From: Adiantum capillus-veneris
Lineage: Eukaryota > Streptophyta > Polypodiopsida > Polypodiales > Pteridaceae
Assembly: GCA_014529385.2 (NCBI GenBank)
Contig: CM043955.1
Location: 151,171,640 to 151,235,639, forward strand
DNA: 64,000 nt
Reading direction: 5' to 3'
The notes under the pieces: model-generated
What the model saw: only the letters and a program-made list of their open reading frames with translations
What the model was told of the DNA's origin: nothing
Database searches by the model: none
Position numbers and translations under genes: made by a program
Part shown: positions 43,059-54,240 of the stretch, piece by piece
How positions within the stretch are numbered: the stretch's first letter is position 1
How the letters are laid out: every line of letters begins with the position of its first letter

Positions 43059-43428
43059 CTCTCTCATCCCCTACTTGCAAGGCTCGCTCCCTCCTTTGTA
43101 GGAATTTTGATGACTTTTTGGTACACATACAAAGCATTCAATTTCCCTAGTGTTTGACCTTTGGACACAACCTTTGAATTTTGGAACCTTAGCATTTTGG
43201 AAGTCTTAATGGACTGAACCTTAGGGCCTGGCCCATTGTTACACATTGCTTTTTTGCAAATGGCCCCCCCTTTGGATCTCTATTTTTCCTCCTTTGGATC
43301 CCTATTGTGGCCGGTCTGCGAGCTTAACCAATATTCTAGCTTTTTCTCCCCTGGCACTTCCCCATATTAAATGATCAGTTTAACATGAGAAAATCATTTA
43401 GAAGAATCAGATATTAGTTATTATGACA
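41825..43428 (-). repeat. 5' LTR of element D
   Basis: About 1.6 kb, read on plus as TGTAACATTTAACGG...TTATTATGACA. It includes (TG)n at 43025-43057. It is diverged from the B LTR but alignable, with shared blocks such as CATTGGACCCCTT. Confidence 0.88.
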
Positions 43429-44604
43429 ACATCTAACTTTACCAAATGATTTTCCCATATTAAATTGACCATTTAAATGGGAAGATAAAAGGGGAACAAG
43501 AGTTAGGATATAGATATGTGCTTCTAGACCTATCTCAATAGGGGACCAAAAGGAGAAATGGTTGCATCTCAATAGGGGTCCAAAAGGAGACGGTCTACCA
43601 AAGAGCAATGTGCAATAATTGCTTTAAGATTTACCTTAGCAAGGGACCAAGAGGAGAAATGGTTACATCTCAATAGGGGTCCAAATAGAGGTAGTCTATC
43701 AAAAAGAAATGTGCATCTAATAGAGCTTAAAAGACCTTAGGGTCAGCTTCATTAAAGACCTCCAAAAGTTAGTGTTAAAAAGTCCTTTGACCTTAGGCAA
43801 GCTAGGGCTGACCTTGAGATGGGAATCCTACCCAAGCATGAGGTGCTTGTTGGCTTGCTAACTAAAGTGGTTAAATTGTTTGTGGGAACCTTGCCCAAGC
43901 TTGATATGCTTTCCATGCTTAATTGACTAAGGTTCTTGTGGGAAGTGCAAAGTGCCTTGCACTCCGACACTTCTCACCATCTTGACACTCTTGACACTTT
44001 GTACTCTTGACCATCTTGACACTTCCCAAGATGGAGATGGAGAAGCACTCTCTCCTTGTGGGAAGTGCAAAGTGCAAGAGCTCCATCTCCTTCTCCAAGC
44101 TTGTTGAGAAGTGGAGAGACTACACCAACACTCTTGGCTATGGAATGCAAATCCAACCAAGAGCCATACTTCAATGCTTAAGCTTGTCATCTTCTTCATC
44201 TGCATTACTATTATATTATGCTATGCTAAGCAAGAAGAGTGATGATAAGTGAAGAACTATTTCTTCCTCCTATGGATGATTCTTCTTCCTCTTCCCTACC
44301 CTCATTCCCCGCTAGCTCTCTCCACATTCGAAGGTGTTTGAGGCCTTGGGATTGAGGCTTGGGATAGTTAATACTTTTTGCAAAGTTTATGTTATGCTCA
44401 TGATGCATGAATCTTTCCATATTCATATCATCACCAAGGTCACAAGGAACACAAAGATTGTATTGTACCAAGTCTCTCTTGTTGGCAGAATCTATAATAC
44501 AAACGTCTTTAGGAGGGGGGACCGTCTCCAAGTAAATCCGATCCTCAACTATTGTCATGTTCTCTAATACTCTCTCTCTCTTGCAAAAGTAGGCTCTACT
44601 CACA
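43429..44604 (+). repeat. Inverted B/D-family LTR (fragment I)
   Basis: Plus-strand copy of a B-type LTR: CAAATGATTTTCCCATATTAAA near the start and AGCCAAGAGTGTTGG read in reverse near 44140 both match the reverse complement of 5187-7035. It is about 1.2 kb, shorter than B, so parts are deleted. It lies tail to head against the D LTR at 43428. Confidence 0.75.
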
Positions 44605-44789
44605 ACTTCATATCAAAGAAGTTGGCCACCAAGTTGGGCATTCAAGCTTTTGAGATGGGAGATATTGTAGCTGCAGATATAGCTTTCAAGGGGTAGAAAG
44701 CCTCCGTTACTCCCTTGATTGGGAAGTTGAGGCTTCATGTCCAAAGCTACGTCCACAAAGAAGAATTTTTTATCTCAATTTTTATAGTG
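44605..44789 (+). pseudogene. Protease fragment of B/D-family element (fragment I)
   Basis: Encodes, with one stop, the segment from STHNFIS through KKLATKLGIQAFEMGDI to ASVTPLIGKLRLHVQSYV, close to D protease (39700-39900) but on the plus strand. It follows an LTR directly, so everything between the LTR and the protease, including gag, has been deleted. It ends at about 44789 in copia sequence. Confidence 0.8.
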
Positions 44790-45254
44790 TGGGCATGGTA
44801 AAGCGAGTTCTTTGTCAGCATGATATTGCTAGTGTTCTCACAAAAGATGATTGTATCATCTAGTTCTCAATGTTAAAGGTTACCAAGAGTATTCATAACC
44901 ATGATTCCTCACATGTTTCCATAGCTACTCCACCATCTTTAACCTTTGTACTTGATAATACCTCAACGGGTTGCTTCTTGCTACTCCAAGTAATAATACC
45001 ATTGTCAAGAGAGAATACATAGCCACTTGTAGATCATCTATCCATGATATCCCTAACCCAATGTGCATCTGTGATTGTAGATAAAAAAACTGTGCATTCT
45101 CTCATATAAAACATCCCAAAATTGATAGTGATATCTCATCGTCCTTCTCGCTGCGACCATATGACTTTTACATGGCTTTGCATAAACTGACTCACAACAT
45201 CCACTATTAGAGGATTCCAACACTTGTGTCATTGTCTATTTACTCATGCGCATA
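44790..45254 (-). pseudogene. Element F RNase H and RT C-terminus
   Basis: On the minus strand: FMQSHVKVIWSQREG (RT end), then STSGYVFSLDNGIITWSSKK, the copia RNase H signature, then CENTSNIMLTKNSLYHAHT, its C-terminal motif. Several stops and frame changes lie between. Confidence 0.75.
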
Positions 45255-45490
45255 TTTTCCATATTCATTATGTATAGTGCTATGTATAGGCATCTCGGCT
45301 CATCACTATTTCCAAATTGTATCATTATGTTTAATTTTTTTGCTTTTGTGGTTAACCATTTGTAAAAACCCTTAGCTATACATGTGAAAATGCTATTGTG
45401 TGAAGCTCATTCTTTTGAGAGCTAGGGTTAAGTGTAGAGGAGACGAAGAAGGTGGCAATGGAGACGGAGTTTCCCTCACACATAGCTAAC

Positions 45491-45770
45491 ATTGGAGCTC
45501 TAATGTAAAGCTAAGTATCTCTATCCTTTTCTCTCTTATCTTTGTGTGTTAATGTTGCTTTGATTTGTGCTTAATTACTATCTAATTTCACTTGATCACT
45601 CTCTTCTCTCTAATTCCCCACTTGTTATGCATTGGAGCTCTAATGTAAAGCTAGGTATCTATATCCTTCTCTCTCTTAACTTTGTGTATTAATGTTGCTT
45701 TGAATTGTGCTTAATTAGTATCTAAGTTCACTTAATCACTCTCTTCTCTCTAAATCCTCACTTGTTATGC
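45491..45770. repeat. 140-bp tandem duplication
   Basis: 45491-45630 and 45631-45770 are near-identical, each starting ATTGGAGCTCTAATG and ending CACTTGTTATGC. The unit spans the end of the putative exon and the start of its intron. Confidence 0.9.
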
Positions 45771-46854
45771 ATTTGCTTTATGTGTGTCCTTGATTGGAGT
45801 GTGTGTTGAAGCTTGCATGATTAGTGTAGGATTGTGCAAGACTAAATATTGCATGATTAGTGTGTGATTGCTAACAACAATTAATATCATTGTCCACAAG
45901 ATTGTCAGAGATGGAGTGATGGATTGAGGCGTGTGTGCATAGATATTCTCTTCTCTTGCAGTCCCTCTTCTCTTATCTTCATTTCTTTCTCTCATTAGAC
46001 TACTTTCTTGCATATTTTGTGACTCCATGCCTCCATGCGCTAGCTGGGTATCGATCCATTTATGGATTGACATTTTGTGTAGATGGATTGCATTAGCACG
46101 GTTGTCAGGGTTCCAATGCCTAAGATAGAGAAGTCAATAGTTTAGAAGATTCTTCAATTTTCAATGAGTATAGAGTAATTAAGATTAGGGTTTTGATTAG
46201 TTGCAAAAAATGAGTGATAGATGATGAGAATGTGCCAAATTTGTGCTTAATTTCATGTTTTCTCTCTCTACATTTCACTAATTGCATTGATAATTTTTCA
46301 CTAACTGACTAACTTCTCATGAGTTACACATGTTTGTATGCTTAATTAAAAGCATGAACATCGCTCTTTTAAAAGAAATTTACATTTTTTTAATGTAGAA
46401 TTGAGTCCCAAGTTAAGTGGTGTTGTGTTCCTTATGACCTTGTCTTTGCTCTCTCTTTCTGTTAGCATTATCATCATCCAATAGTTCGTGCCTTTGAATG
46501 TGTAGTTAAGTGATTTTCTAGTAATTAAGCTCTCTAATTAGCTTCTAATCGCATGTGTTTTTAATGCTACACGTAACTAAATCGTTGATTAAATGTATCA
46601 TTTTCAATTTTATGTGTTGATTTTTTTGAAATTGAAGGTAACATGAGATTTGGTGTTGGTGTGTTGTAGAGAAGGAATCAACACGTAGCTTTAGTGAAAT
46701 GTGAGTGCACTAGTATCAATGTTTAGATGCTAATTTTTACAAGAGTTTTTTAGATTTATGTACACTTAATGGTGATCAATTTATGTGTAAGAATCGTGAT
46801 GCCAATGTATAGGCAAATTGCATATTCCATTCATCAATTGATTTTGTGCCCAAT

Positions 46855-47004
46855 TGCTTTATGTATGGGCAATTGAAAGTAGAATTGTGATCAAATTGAT
46901 TATGGTTTATGGATTTGGTTATTGATATTTGCTTTATGTATGGGCAATTGAAAGTAGAATTGTGATCAAATTGATTATGGTTTATGGATTTGGTTATTGA
47001 TATT
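46855..47004. repeat. 75-bp tandem duplication
   Basis: 46855-46929 and 46930-47004 are almost identical (TGCTTTATGTATGGGCAATT start). No coding meaning. Confidence 0.9.
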
Positions 47005-47975
47005 GTGCCAAGATGTCATCATAGTTTTGATAAAATGTATGCATAAATTGATGCATTTTAAGCATAACTGTGCAAAAAAGTATGCATTCACTTTGTCTTT
47101 TTTTTTTTTGCAAATTTGTGTAAAATGAAATGGTTGAATTTTTTATTTGGTCATTAGCATAAAGATGTGTAGAGATTTTCTTTAAGCTTATGCTACTTAT
47201 GCCGCCAAGTTTGAGTCGAAAACAGCTTAAAAACGGACAAAATTGATGTCAAATTTGATTGATTTGCTTGTTGTTGAAAATTCATGATTTTTTTATGTGA
47301 TATTTTGAATTTTTGATGCTCCATTTTGAGTAGAATAAGTTTTATGTTTTTTGAAATTTTTAAGCTATTTTTATAAATTTTTAGCATTTTTTTGCTAAAA
47401 TTGATAATTATTTGCAAACAATCATTAATATTGAGAAACATTTACTCATGCAAGTGCCTCAAAGTGTGCATTACAAAACCCACAAATTCTCATTAGTTTT
47501 GGCCTAAATTTTTATTATTTTTAAACATTTTCTAAACGTTTTTTAAAATTTTGAGCAAATTTTTTTATCTCTTGACTATTTTTTTAATAAATAAATAAAG
47601 AAAGTAATATTTGCACCCAGCAACCCCCACACCCACCAAAATCCCTTTTTGCTTTTTTACTTTTTTTTGTTATTCTCTTTCTATTTTTTTATTTCTTAAA
47701 TTTTTTAGTCTTTATTTGTAACTTTTTCTTTTAGTTTATTCAAAAATATCAAATAAATAATACTAGGTTGGTAAAGTGAGCAACTTCCTTGAATTATTTG
47801 AAAAGTTGCAAAAAAGTATTTAAAGTGTTCCATATCCACAAAGTTGTCTTATGAGGTGAAAAAAATGGTTTTTTTGTGACTTAATTAAATTATTTAAAGA
47901 TTTTCAGAAAATTATTTTAAGTGTTTTGTATCCACAAAGTTGCCTTATGAGAGGTGAAAAAATTTTGGTATTTAA

Positions 47976-48105
<130 letters not shown>

Positions 48106-48111
48106 AAAGAA

Positions 48112-48140
48112 CTCGCTCCGAAAACTCTTTTTGGAGCGAG
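48112..48140. repeat. Short hairpin after the purine tract
   Basis: CTCGCTCC (48112-48119) and GGAGCGAG (48133-48140) are perfect inverted arms with a 13-base loop, followed by seven T. On the plus strand it looks like a stem with a T run, but no gene ends here. Confidence 0.7.
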
Positions 48141-48169
48141 CTTTTTTTAAAGATTTGGTCAATTGAGCA

Positions 48170-48830
48170 ATGTCTCAAAAAAGCTCACTCCAAACCTCAA
48201 CTCCAACTCTCCAAGATCCTTCCAAGTCCTTCAACAACTTCTTTTTTATAATAAAAATCTTCGTATGATGGCCTCCCGTAAGAATCAAATCATGAACATA
48301 AATGAAAACAACGATAATCTCTCCATCAACATGCTTTACAAACAATGAGTGATCCATAGTAGACTGCTTGAAACCACTCTTCATCAAGAACTTACTTATC
48401 TTATCATGTCATACAATGCTCTAGGAGCCTGCTTAAACCATAAAGTGCTTTCTCAATTTACACACATAGTGCAAAAAATTAGGATACTTGTAACCTTCAG
48501 AATGTGTCATATAAACTTCTTCCTACGAGTCATCATTTAAAAAATAATTCTTGACATCCATCTGACGCAAGTTCTAGCCATGCAAACTTGTCATGGCTAT
48601 CACCATTCTCACTCTTTTCATCTATGAAAATTGACTAAATGTCTCATTGTAGTCAAGACCTTGTGTTTGTGCATAATCTTTAATAACAAATCTTGCCTTG
48701 TATCTCTCCACACTACCATTTAGCTTGCACTTCACTTGGTATACATGGTTTGAACCAATTTCTTTCTTTCCAGACTCAGGGATTTCATTGACGTGATCAC
48801 AATCGTGTGATAACGTTAATAACACCAGTA
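48170..48830 (-). pseudogene. Element F reverse transcriptase, middle part
   Basis: 48622-48825 encodes the copia RT segment HVYQVKCKLNGSVERYKARF and GLDYNETFSQFS. 48390-48610 encodes RQMDVKNYFLNDDS and EEVYMTHSEGYKY out of frame, and 48175-48387 SGFKQSTMDHSLFVKH and the active-site region FIYVHDLILTGG. The copia active site is normally YVDD; here the first Asp is His. Stops and frameshifts abound. Confidence 0.82.
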
Positions 48831-49060
48831 ATTACACAAGAAAAAGACGTGATCGCGTTAATTATTAACGTGATCCTAGTGATGACCTGCAAAAACCAAT
48901 AGAGTCGGTTAGCCCGCCGGGTATAAGCATGTTCGCTCAGGGCCCACCGGGTTTTTTTATTTTCCCAGCGGGCCCGTCGGGAAAGAGACATTGTCAGGCA
49001 GGCCTGCCGAGAAAATGAAAAAAACCCGTCCGACATAAATATATATAGTAAAACCTGTGC
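48831..49060. repeat. Palindrome and four GC-rich motifs in 30-bp register
   Basis: CGTTAAT-T-ATTAACG is a perfect palindrome at 48856-48870, within GATC...GATC. It is followed by four related 11-mers, each close to the palindrome CCCG-N-CGGG, starting at 48911, 48941, 48971 and 49001, exactly 30 bp apart, with unrelated spacers. No gene here. Confidence 0.75.
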
Positions 49061-50397
49061 TTACCGTGGTGCTTTGACTAGGCAAATCCCTGGGGAGTGT
49101 ATCGAGTGTCGGTTACAGTCATCTCCTTGTGAATTGACCTAAGGTTACAGAGTCACAGGTCCTTTTTTTGGGTCAAGTGTGATTCTTAATTTGGTAATCA
49201 CTTCTAGAAATATTTAAATCCTTCACCAAACATAAAGGTGCAAAACCAAAACAATTGAGAATTTGGAGATTCATGCTCATTGCGATGAAGCCATTGACCC
49301 ATATGAGGGCTGAAGTTGGTTTTAGAAGATGAGTATATGTAAATGACGAGTCGATAGTCACGGGTCGGATGTATTGTACTAGTGTACTATGTATATAAAG
49401 ATCCTTGAAGTCTTGCATTTTTCACCATCATAGATTTGCGTTGACATACATTTTCACTGCACAATATAAGAGCTATAATCCTTAATTGGGTGAAAATAGC
49501 CTTTATATATAAATTATATGCATAAAGGAGCTAGAATCCTTGATTGAGTACAAGTAGTCCTCAATTGTGTGATTATATTGAAGATTTCTTGGCATTGTTT
49601 CATGCATTGGTTTATATATGGAGTGCATTATGTATTATGAAAGATTGTTAGTGCATGACATGACCAATCATAGATATTACTGCTTTCGTGTGTGTTATGC
49701 AAATAATTGACATCGTTTCAATGTAGAAGTTGATTATTCTTTGTAGCATTTGAAAATAGATGTGTCTTAATGTTTGCAAATTGAAGAGGATGTATAAATA
49801 ATCATCATAATAATAATTGCATTAAAAATTCATAGCATTGTTGTATTTATAATGTCAGGTAGAAAGTGCATTGCAATGTGTATGTTTGCTCACAACATAT
49901 GTGATCGTTATGTGGATTGACTAGAGTGCATTGCAAATCTCATATTGTGCAGATTTGATTACTTTCTTAGTGATTGGTTTTCTTATATATATTGAAAAAA
50001 AAACTGAACATCTAGTTCTTACGCCGGGTTAACGACCTAAACACCACATTTATGCAAAATCAGATGCTTCTAACAAATGACACTCAATTAGTCGCGTTAC
50101 CGATTGAATGCCGCCCGAATCTAAAGAGCAATGATGGCTTGCATACGAGCATCATATAGACGCGTTACCAATCGATGCCCATATGTTTTTCTAGAAAGGG
50201 GAAGGAAAGTTGACTCACCATAAGGATACTAGAATCGTTGCGTCACCAACGTAGTACCCAGATAGTGAGCCAATACTTACCACAAGGACACCATATTCCC
50301 CGCGTCAACGAGGTGATACCCTTTGGTAAGCATTGTTTTGTAGAACAGCTAACGCACACACTCACATTGTGTGGTAAGGTACCTTATGATTGCACGT
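49061..50397. other. Unassigned sequence, part of the block inserted in F
   Basis: A/T-rich, without recognisable coding frames. A weak duplication (GAGCTATAATCCTT and GAGCTAGAATCCTT, 49469 and 49526) is present. 50090-50325 has four degenerate copies of a 60-75-base unit with the core GCGTYACC...TACCC or TGCCC. It may be the outer part of the left LTR of G. Confidence 0.4.
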
Positions 50398-50532
50398 TCT
50401 CTTATCCTAATTAATCAATCAAGCAAGCCCGTTTTCATTTCATCGAGTACATTCTCTCTAATCTATTTGCTCCTTATTGTTATGAAGCTCTGACTATGAT
50501 GAATTCCTCGTTGGTCTATCCACCATAGGCAT
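50398..50532 (+). repeat. Left LTR end of element G
   Basis: 50398-50532 matches 52861-52971 (shared blocks such as AAGCAAG, CATTTCATC-AGTACATTC and GTTGGTCTATCCACCATAGGCA). The left edge of the LTR is not resolved. Confidence 0.65.
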
Positions 50533-50539
50533 TACATGT

Positions 50540-50551
50540 GGTATCAAAGCT
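50540..50551 (+). promoter_or_regulatory. Primer-binding site of element G
   Basis: TGGTATCAAAGC, one mismatch from the initiator-Met site, 7 bases after the LTR end at 50532. Confidence 0.75.
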
Positions 50552-50789
50552 TATAATTAATTAGTATCTCCTAATTACATTAGTTAGATACCTATGCAAT
50601 CCAAAAGATAACAATGTTACTACCATAAACGAGTATCGTAGAGGCCATTGATGAGAAAATGATTTTTAGCCTATCAAGTTTGTCCTTAAATATTAAATCA
50701 CTTTCTAGTTGTCAACTACTGGGTGCCACGAAAGATGCCCTTAAGCCTTTATTGATTTATAACTTGAGAGCTCAAGCAAGGGCCCTTGG

Positions 50790-51000
50790 TGCAAGGATGA
50801 GTGGTGTGAGTCATGGGAAGGTAGGCTAGGTAAAGAGGGCAAAGCAAAGGGGTGGGAAGCGGGCATGTCGGGCAGCCACGGGGTAGACGGGGTAGCTTGG
50901 ACAGACGAGTAACAGTTTGGGCAGGCGGGGCCAAGTCGAGCAGGTTCGGGCAGGCATAGGTAGCCAGGCAGGTCGGTGGGCAAGTTGGGGCAATGGGCAG
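50790..51000. repeat. G-rich low-complexity stretch
   Basis: Plus strand dominated by G with recurring GGGCAGG, GGTAG and CGGGCAG units. No coding support. Confidence 0.75.
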
Positions 51001-51096
51001 TCAAGGGTGTTTTAGGCCATGTGCCTTATAATAAATAAGAAAGCAAGGGATCTCATGTGACTTTCTAGTGTATTGAAGGCATTCTTTGATTTCTTT

Positions 51097-51120
51097 CACA
51101 CACACACACACACACACACA
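51097..51120. repeat. (CA)12 microsatellite
   Basis: Pure CA repeat. Confidence 0.95.
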
Positions 51121-51589
51121 ATCAATGAGCATAGAATGCATGCCTAGGAGCTTAATCATTGGAAAACTTAATCTATCCATTACTTTCTCATGCATAATCC
51201 AAACATGGCATAGGAGGACTCAATTAAAAGCTCTTGTGATGTGCTACGAAAGCATAATTTTGTGTGTAGATTGAGAAGCTTTAATGAATTGAAGCTCCAA
51301 GCTTGGCAAAGTTATCCCAAAAACAAGAGGATTGTTGGAGCAATCTTGAAGATGCAATCAAGCAAGTCAAGGTGTTTCCGTGTAAACGCACATTTATTGA
51401 ATCCAAACAAATTAACACATAATCTAGTGCTTGATCCTAATTAGCTCTAATCACTTGGTTAGGGAAGGCCATGTAGACATACCAAAATCCAAGGAGAGAG
51501 ATAATTAGGTGTGAGCTTAATTAATATGCTCCTATGGAATTATGAATCGATTTAGTGCTTAGAGAGACACCCTGCATGCAATGTTTGTC

Positions 51590-52385
51590 CACCAAAAACA
51601 TTGACAAGTTCAATGGCATTGCCTTTCACACTCAACAGACAAAAGTAAAGGGCGTACTCATGAAGAAAAATTGATGGAGCATTGTCAAACCACCATTTGA
51701 TTTGAGGGAAGCCTCAACACAAACTTTGAATGCTCAACAACAAGCCAAATATGAGCAAGCACTTGGAATCATCATCACAGCACTCAAAGACGAGTTCATT
51801 CACCCCATAGATGATGCTACATCTACACTTCATGTTTGGTAGACCCTAGAGCGTCTTTTGGTGCTTGAGGTAAGCATTCCAAAATGAGCCTCAAAATTAA
51901 ACTTTTATGGTCTCACTGTGCAAAAACAAGATGATGTTGCTAACCTCATGAACAAACTTAAGAGTATCTCAACCCAGCTTGTCTATGTCAAGGAACAAGT
52001 CCCATATGAGGATAAAATAGCCATCCTTTTCAAATCCTTACCAAGCAGCTTTGATAACATTGTATTTTTGCTCAAGGAGAAAGATCACATTCATGAATTT
52101 GAAGATGTAATCAATTCACTTCTAGAGAAATAAAAACAAATTGGCACTTACATAAGGTCTCAAAATAATGCATTTGTTGTCAATGGTAAAGGTTGCTCAC
52201 ATTGTGGCAAAAGCAACCACAAATCACAAGATTGCTTCTCCACCATTAAGCATGTCCTCGTTGCAACAAGAAGGGACATGCACCCAACCGGTGTTTCTTC
52301 AAACATTATGCTAAGAACCAAAAGAAACCTAAAGATTCCAAAGGCAAAGTACATATTGTGGAAAAAGAACGAGAAGAAGAAGGGG
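51590..52385 (+). pseudogene. Element G gag remnant
   Basis: Copia Gag with stops and frameshifts. The N-terminal part reads DKFNGIAFHTQQTK and QAKYEQALGIIITALKDEF; 51918-52133 is open (QDDVANLMNKLKSISTQLVY... EQVPYEDKIAILFKSLPSSFD), the central helix-rich part of plant copia gag (UBN2-type). A perfect zinc knuckle, CSHCGKSNHKSQDC, follows at about 52191-52232. Upstream, 50552-51589 has no recognisable coding beyond the repeats listed. Confidence 0.75.
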
Positions 52386-52971
52386 ATGACATTGTTATCT
52401 ATTGAGGATGTATTTTAGTGGGTTTGAAAACTATCCCAAACCCAAAGTTTGGTGGTAAGACCTACCCTTTTGTATTAGATTCATCTTATGAGCCATATAT
52501 AGCTACACTATGTAACCCGTATTAGCTTTATTAGAAATCCATGCACTTCATGTAAGCTTTAGCTTATGAGGCCGTTTGTTGGGATAAGCCTTTAGCTTAC
52601 ACTCAATATGTGACCAACCCCTAAATCAAAGCATACTAGGCATGCACCCTTATGTGCATGCATGCATCCTACCACATAGATTTCCCTAACACGTGCTTCT
52701 TTACTATGCCCACATGCTACACAATTATAGTCACATGCTATTTGGTGTAGCCCACATGCTACTTGACCTTTCCCACATGTGGTGCATATCACTTTCTAAC
52801 ATTTAATGCTACCTTCCATTTTGAGTCTATATAAGGTCATAATGCTTAACTTATAATTTGCTCTCTTATCCTAACCAATCAAGCAAGCATGTTTTCATTT
52901 CATCAAGTACATTCTCTCTAAGTTGTTTGCTCCTAATTGTTATGAAGTCGTTGGTCTATCCACCATAGGCA
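52386..52971 (+). repeat. Right LTR of element G (left edge tentative)
   Basis: The right end ...CCACCATAGGCA is firm from comparison with 50532. The start is placed after a purine run (AGAAGAAGGGGA, 52374-52385) at TGACATTG, by inference only. Confidence 0.45.
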
Positions 52972-53659
52972 TCAAAGTGTCATTCTTGATAAGCATATCC
53001 ATCTCTTCATCCATAGATACTTCCCATTTTGACTTTCCAAGGGCTTTCCAATTGCCTCTTGAAAATGTGCGGATTCTTTATATTAGACATGAGAAACCAT
53101 GCATGCATAGTGCATAGTCATATAGCCACTGTATGTCAATTTGTACACTAGATTGTGTACCCTTTTTTACGTTCTTACTTATGGTAAACCCTTCTCTTCA
53201 GCTCTTACATGTGGACGAACGTACTTCTCAACAATTTTACTAACAAACACTCTCGCATCAGGTAAACATGGTCTTCATCAAAATTTTCATCTCTAGGAAC
53301 TCTCTTCAAACACATTCTTCTTTCCTTTTTCATCTTGTTTCATATCATGTAAAGAGCCACTCCATTGATTCACACCATGTACTCTCTTCTAGCATTTTTC
53401 ATCTTGAAACATTTCTTGTAGATGGTCCTGACTATTCAATAACATGACAAACATCTTTGTTCTCTTCATAAACATCTTCTAGCATGATCTTCTTTTGCTT
53501 ATACCATGGTTCATGCTTACTAAATATGATATCCCTACTCACATACACTTGCCTCATGGTAGGACATAACATTTGTAGCATTTCTTCTCAACCGAATAGC
53601 CCAAAAATATGCTCTTGACTACCTTTCACTCGGTTTTCTTCCTTAGGTTTCATTTAGCA
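52972..53659 (-). pseudogene. Element F RT N-terminus and integrase-RT linker
   Basis: 52972-53065 on the minus strand encodes KWEVSMDEEMDMLIKNDT, the start of copia RT (usually EW..AM..E...L..N.TW), and is cut by the G block. 53070-53659 is the degenerate linker, with no clear motif. Confidence 0.65.
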
Positions 53660-54240
53660 CATGAACATATCAAAGACATCCAAACACCTTTATGTAGGAA
53701 ACGATTGGCTTGATTCCATAGATCTCCTCACACGGAGAAATTTCATAAATAGTAGTTGTAGGTGTTCTATTCATGATGTGCACTGGTGTATGCACTACCT
53801 CAGCCCAATGTGTCATTCTCATGGTTGTAGCTATCTCTTCAGTGACTAATCTTTCTTTCAACAACTTCATTCTATTGTAGTGTGTATCTATAAGTAATTT
53901 CCTTATTATTCCTTGTTCACCCAAGTAATCGACCAAACCAAGTGACATGTCCTCTCCTCGTCCTTCAGTATGTAGGCATCAAATATGACATCTATTTTCT
54001 TTCTCAATCATGGTTTTAAGATCCAAAAACACTTTAGATGCCTTAGACTTTGCTGTTGAGAAACATACCCGTGCCACTCTTGTAAAATCGTCTATGAAAG
54101 TGATAAAATATCGGCAACCATTTGGTGTGTCATGATCACAAGGTCCCCAAATGTCCGAATGAACAATTTTTAAAGGACTTTTACTTACTCTCCCCCTCTT
54201 TGTAAATAGCAGACGAGTCTAATTTCGAGATTGAAAAGCT
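53660..54240 (-). pseudogene. Element F integrase
   Basis: Minus strand. The catalytic core starts PLKIVHSDIWGPCDHD (first Asp) and GCRYFITFIDDFTRV near 54100-54190. 53670-53948 is open and encodes NRMKLLKERLVTEEIATTMR, HWAEVVHTPVHIMNRTPT and YIKVFGCL, the conserved end of copia integrase. The Glu-containing stretch between them is damaged. A zinc domain further right is not visible. Confidence 0.8.

Larger units (their letters stand above)
35475..43428 (-). mobile_element. Element D: Ty3/gypsy, same family as B, left LTR truncated
   Basis: Minus-strand element with 5' LTR 41825-43428, primer site, degenerate gag, protease, RT, RNase H, integrase, chromodomain remnant, polypurine tract and a 3' LTR cut at 35475. 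Its sequence matches B throughout, but D retains protease and the RT palm that B lost. Stops and frameshifts break all genes. No target duplication is visible because the left end is missing. Confidence 0.9.
50398..52971 (+). mobile_element. Element G: gag-only copia-like retrotransposon
   Basis: Related LTR ends at 50398-50532 and about 52861-52971, a primer site and a decayed gag, but no pol: the right LTR follows gag at once. It sits in the RT gene of F. I could not find a matching target duplication, so its left end may be damaged. It resembles non-autonomous copia derivatives. Confidence 0.6.

Noticed and set aside
48112-48147. Intrinsic terminator-like hairpin with T run
   Set aside because: This is a nuclear plant genome and no gene ends there; kept only as a hairpin.
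48911-49011. CRISPR-like array with 30-bp period
   Set aside because: Plant nuclear DNA, only four diverged 11-mers and no cas genes; subterminal motifs of a DNA transposon fit better.
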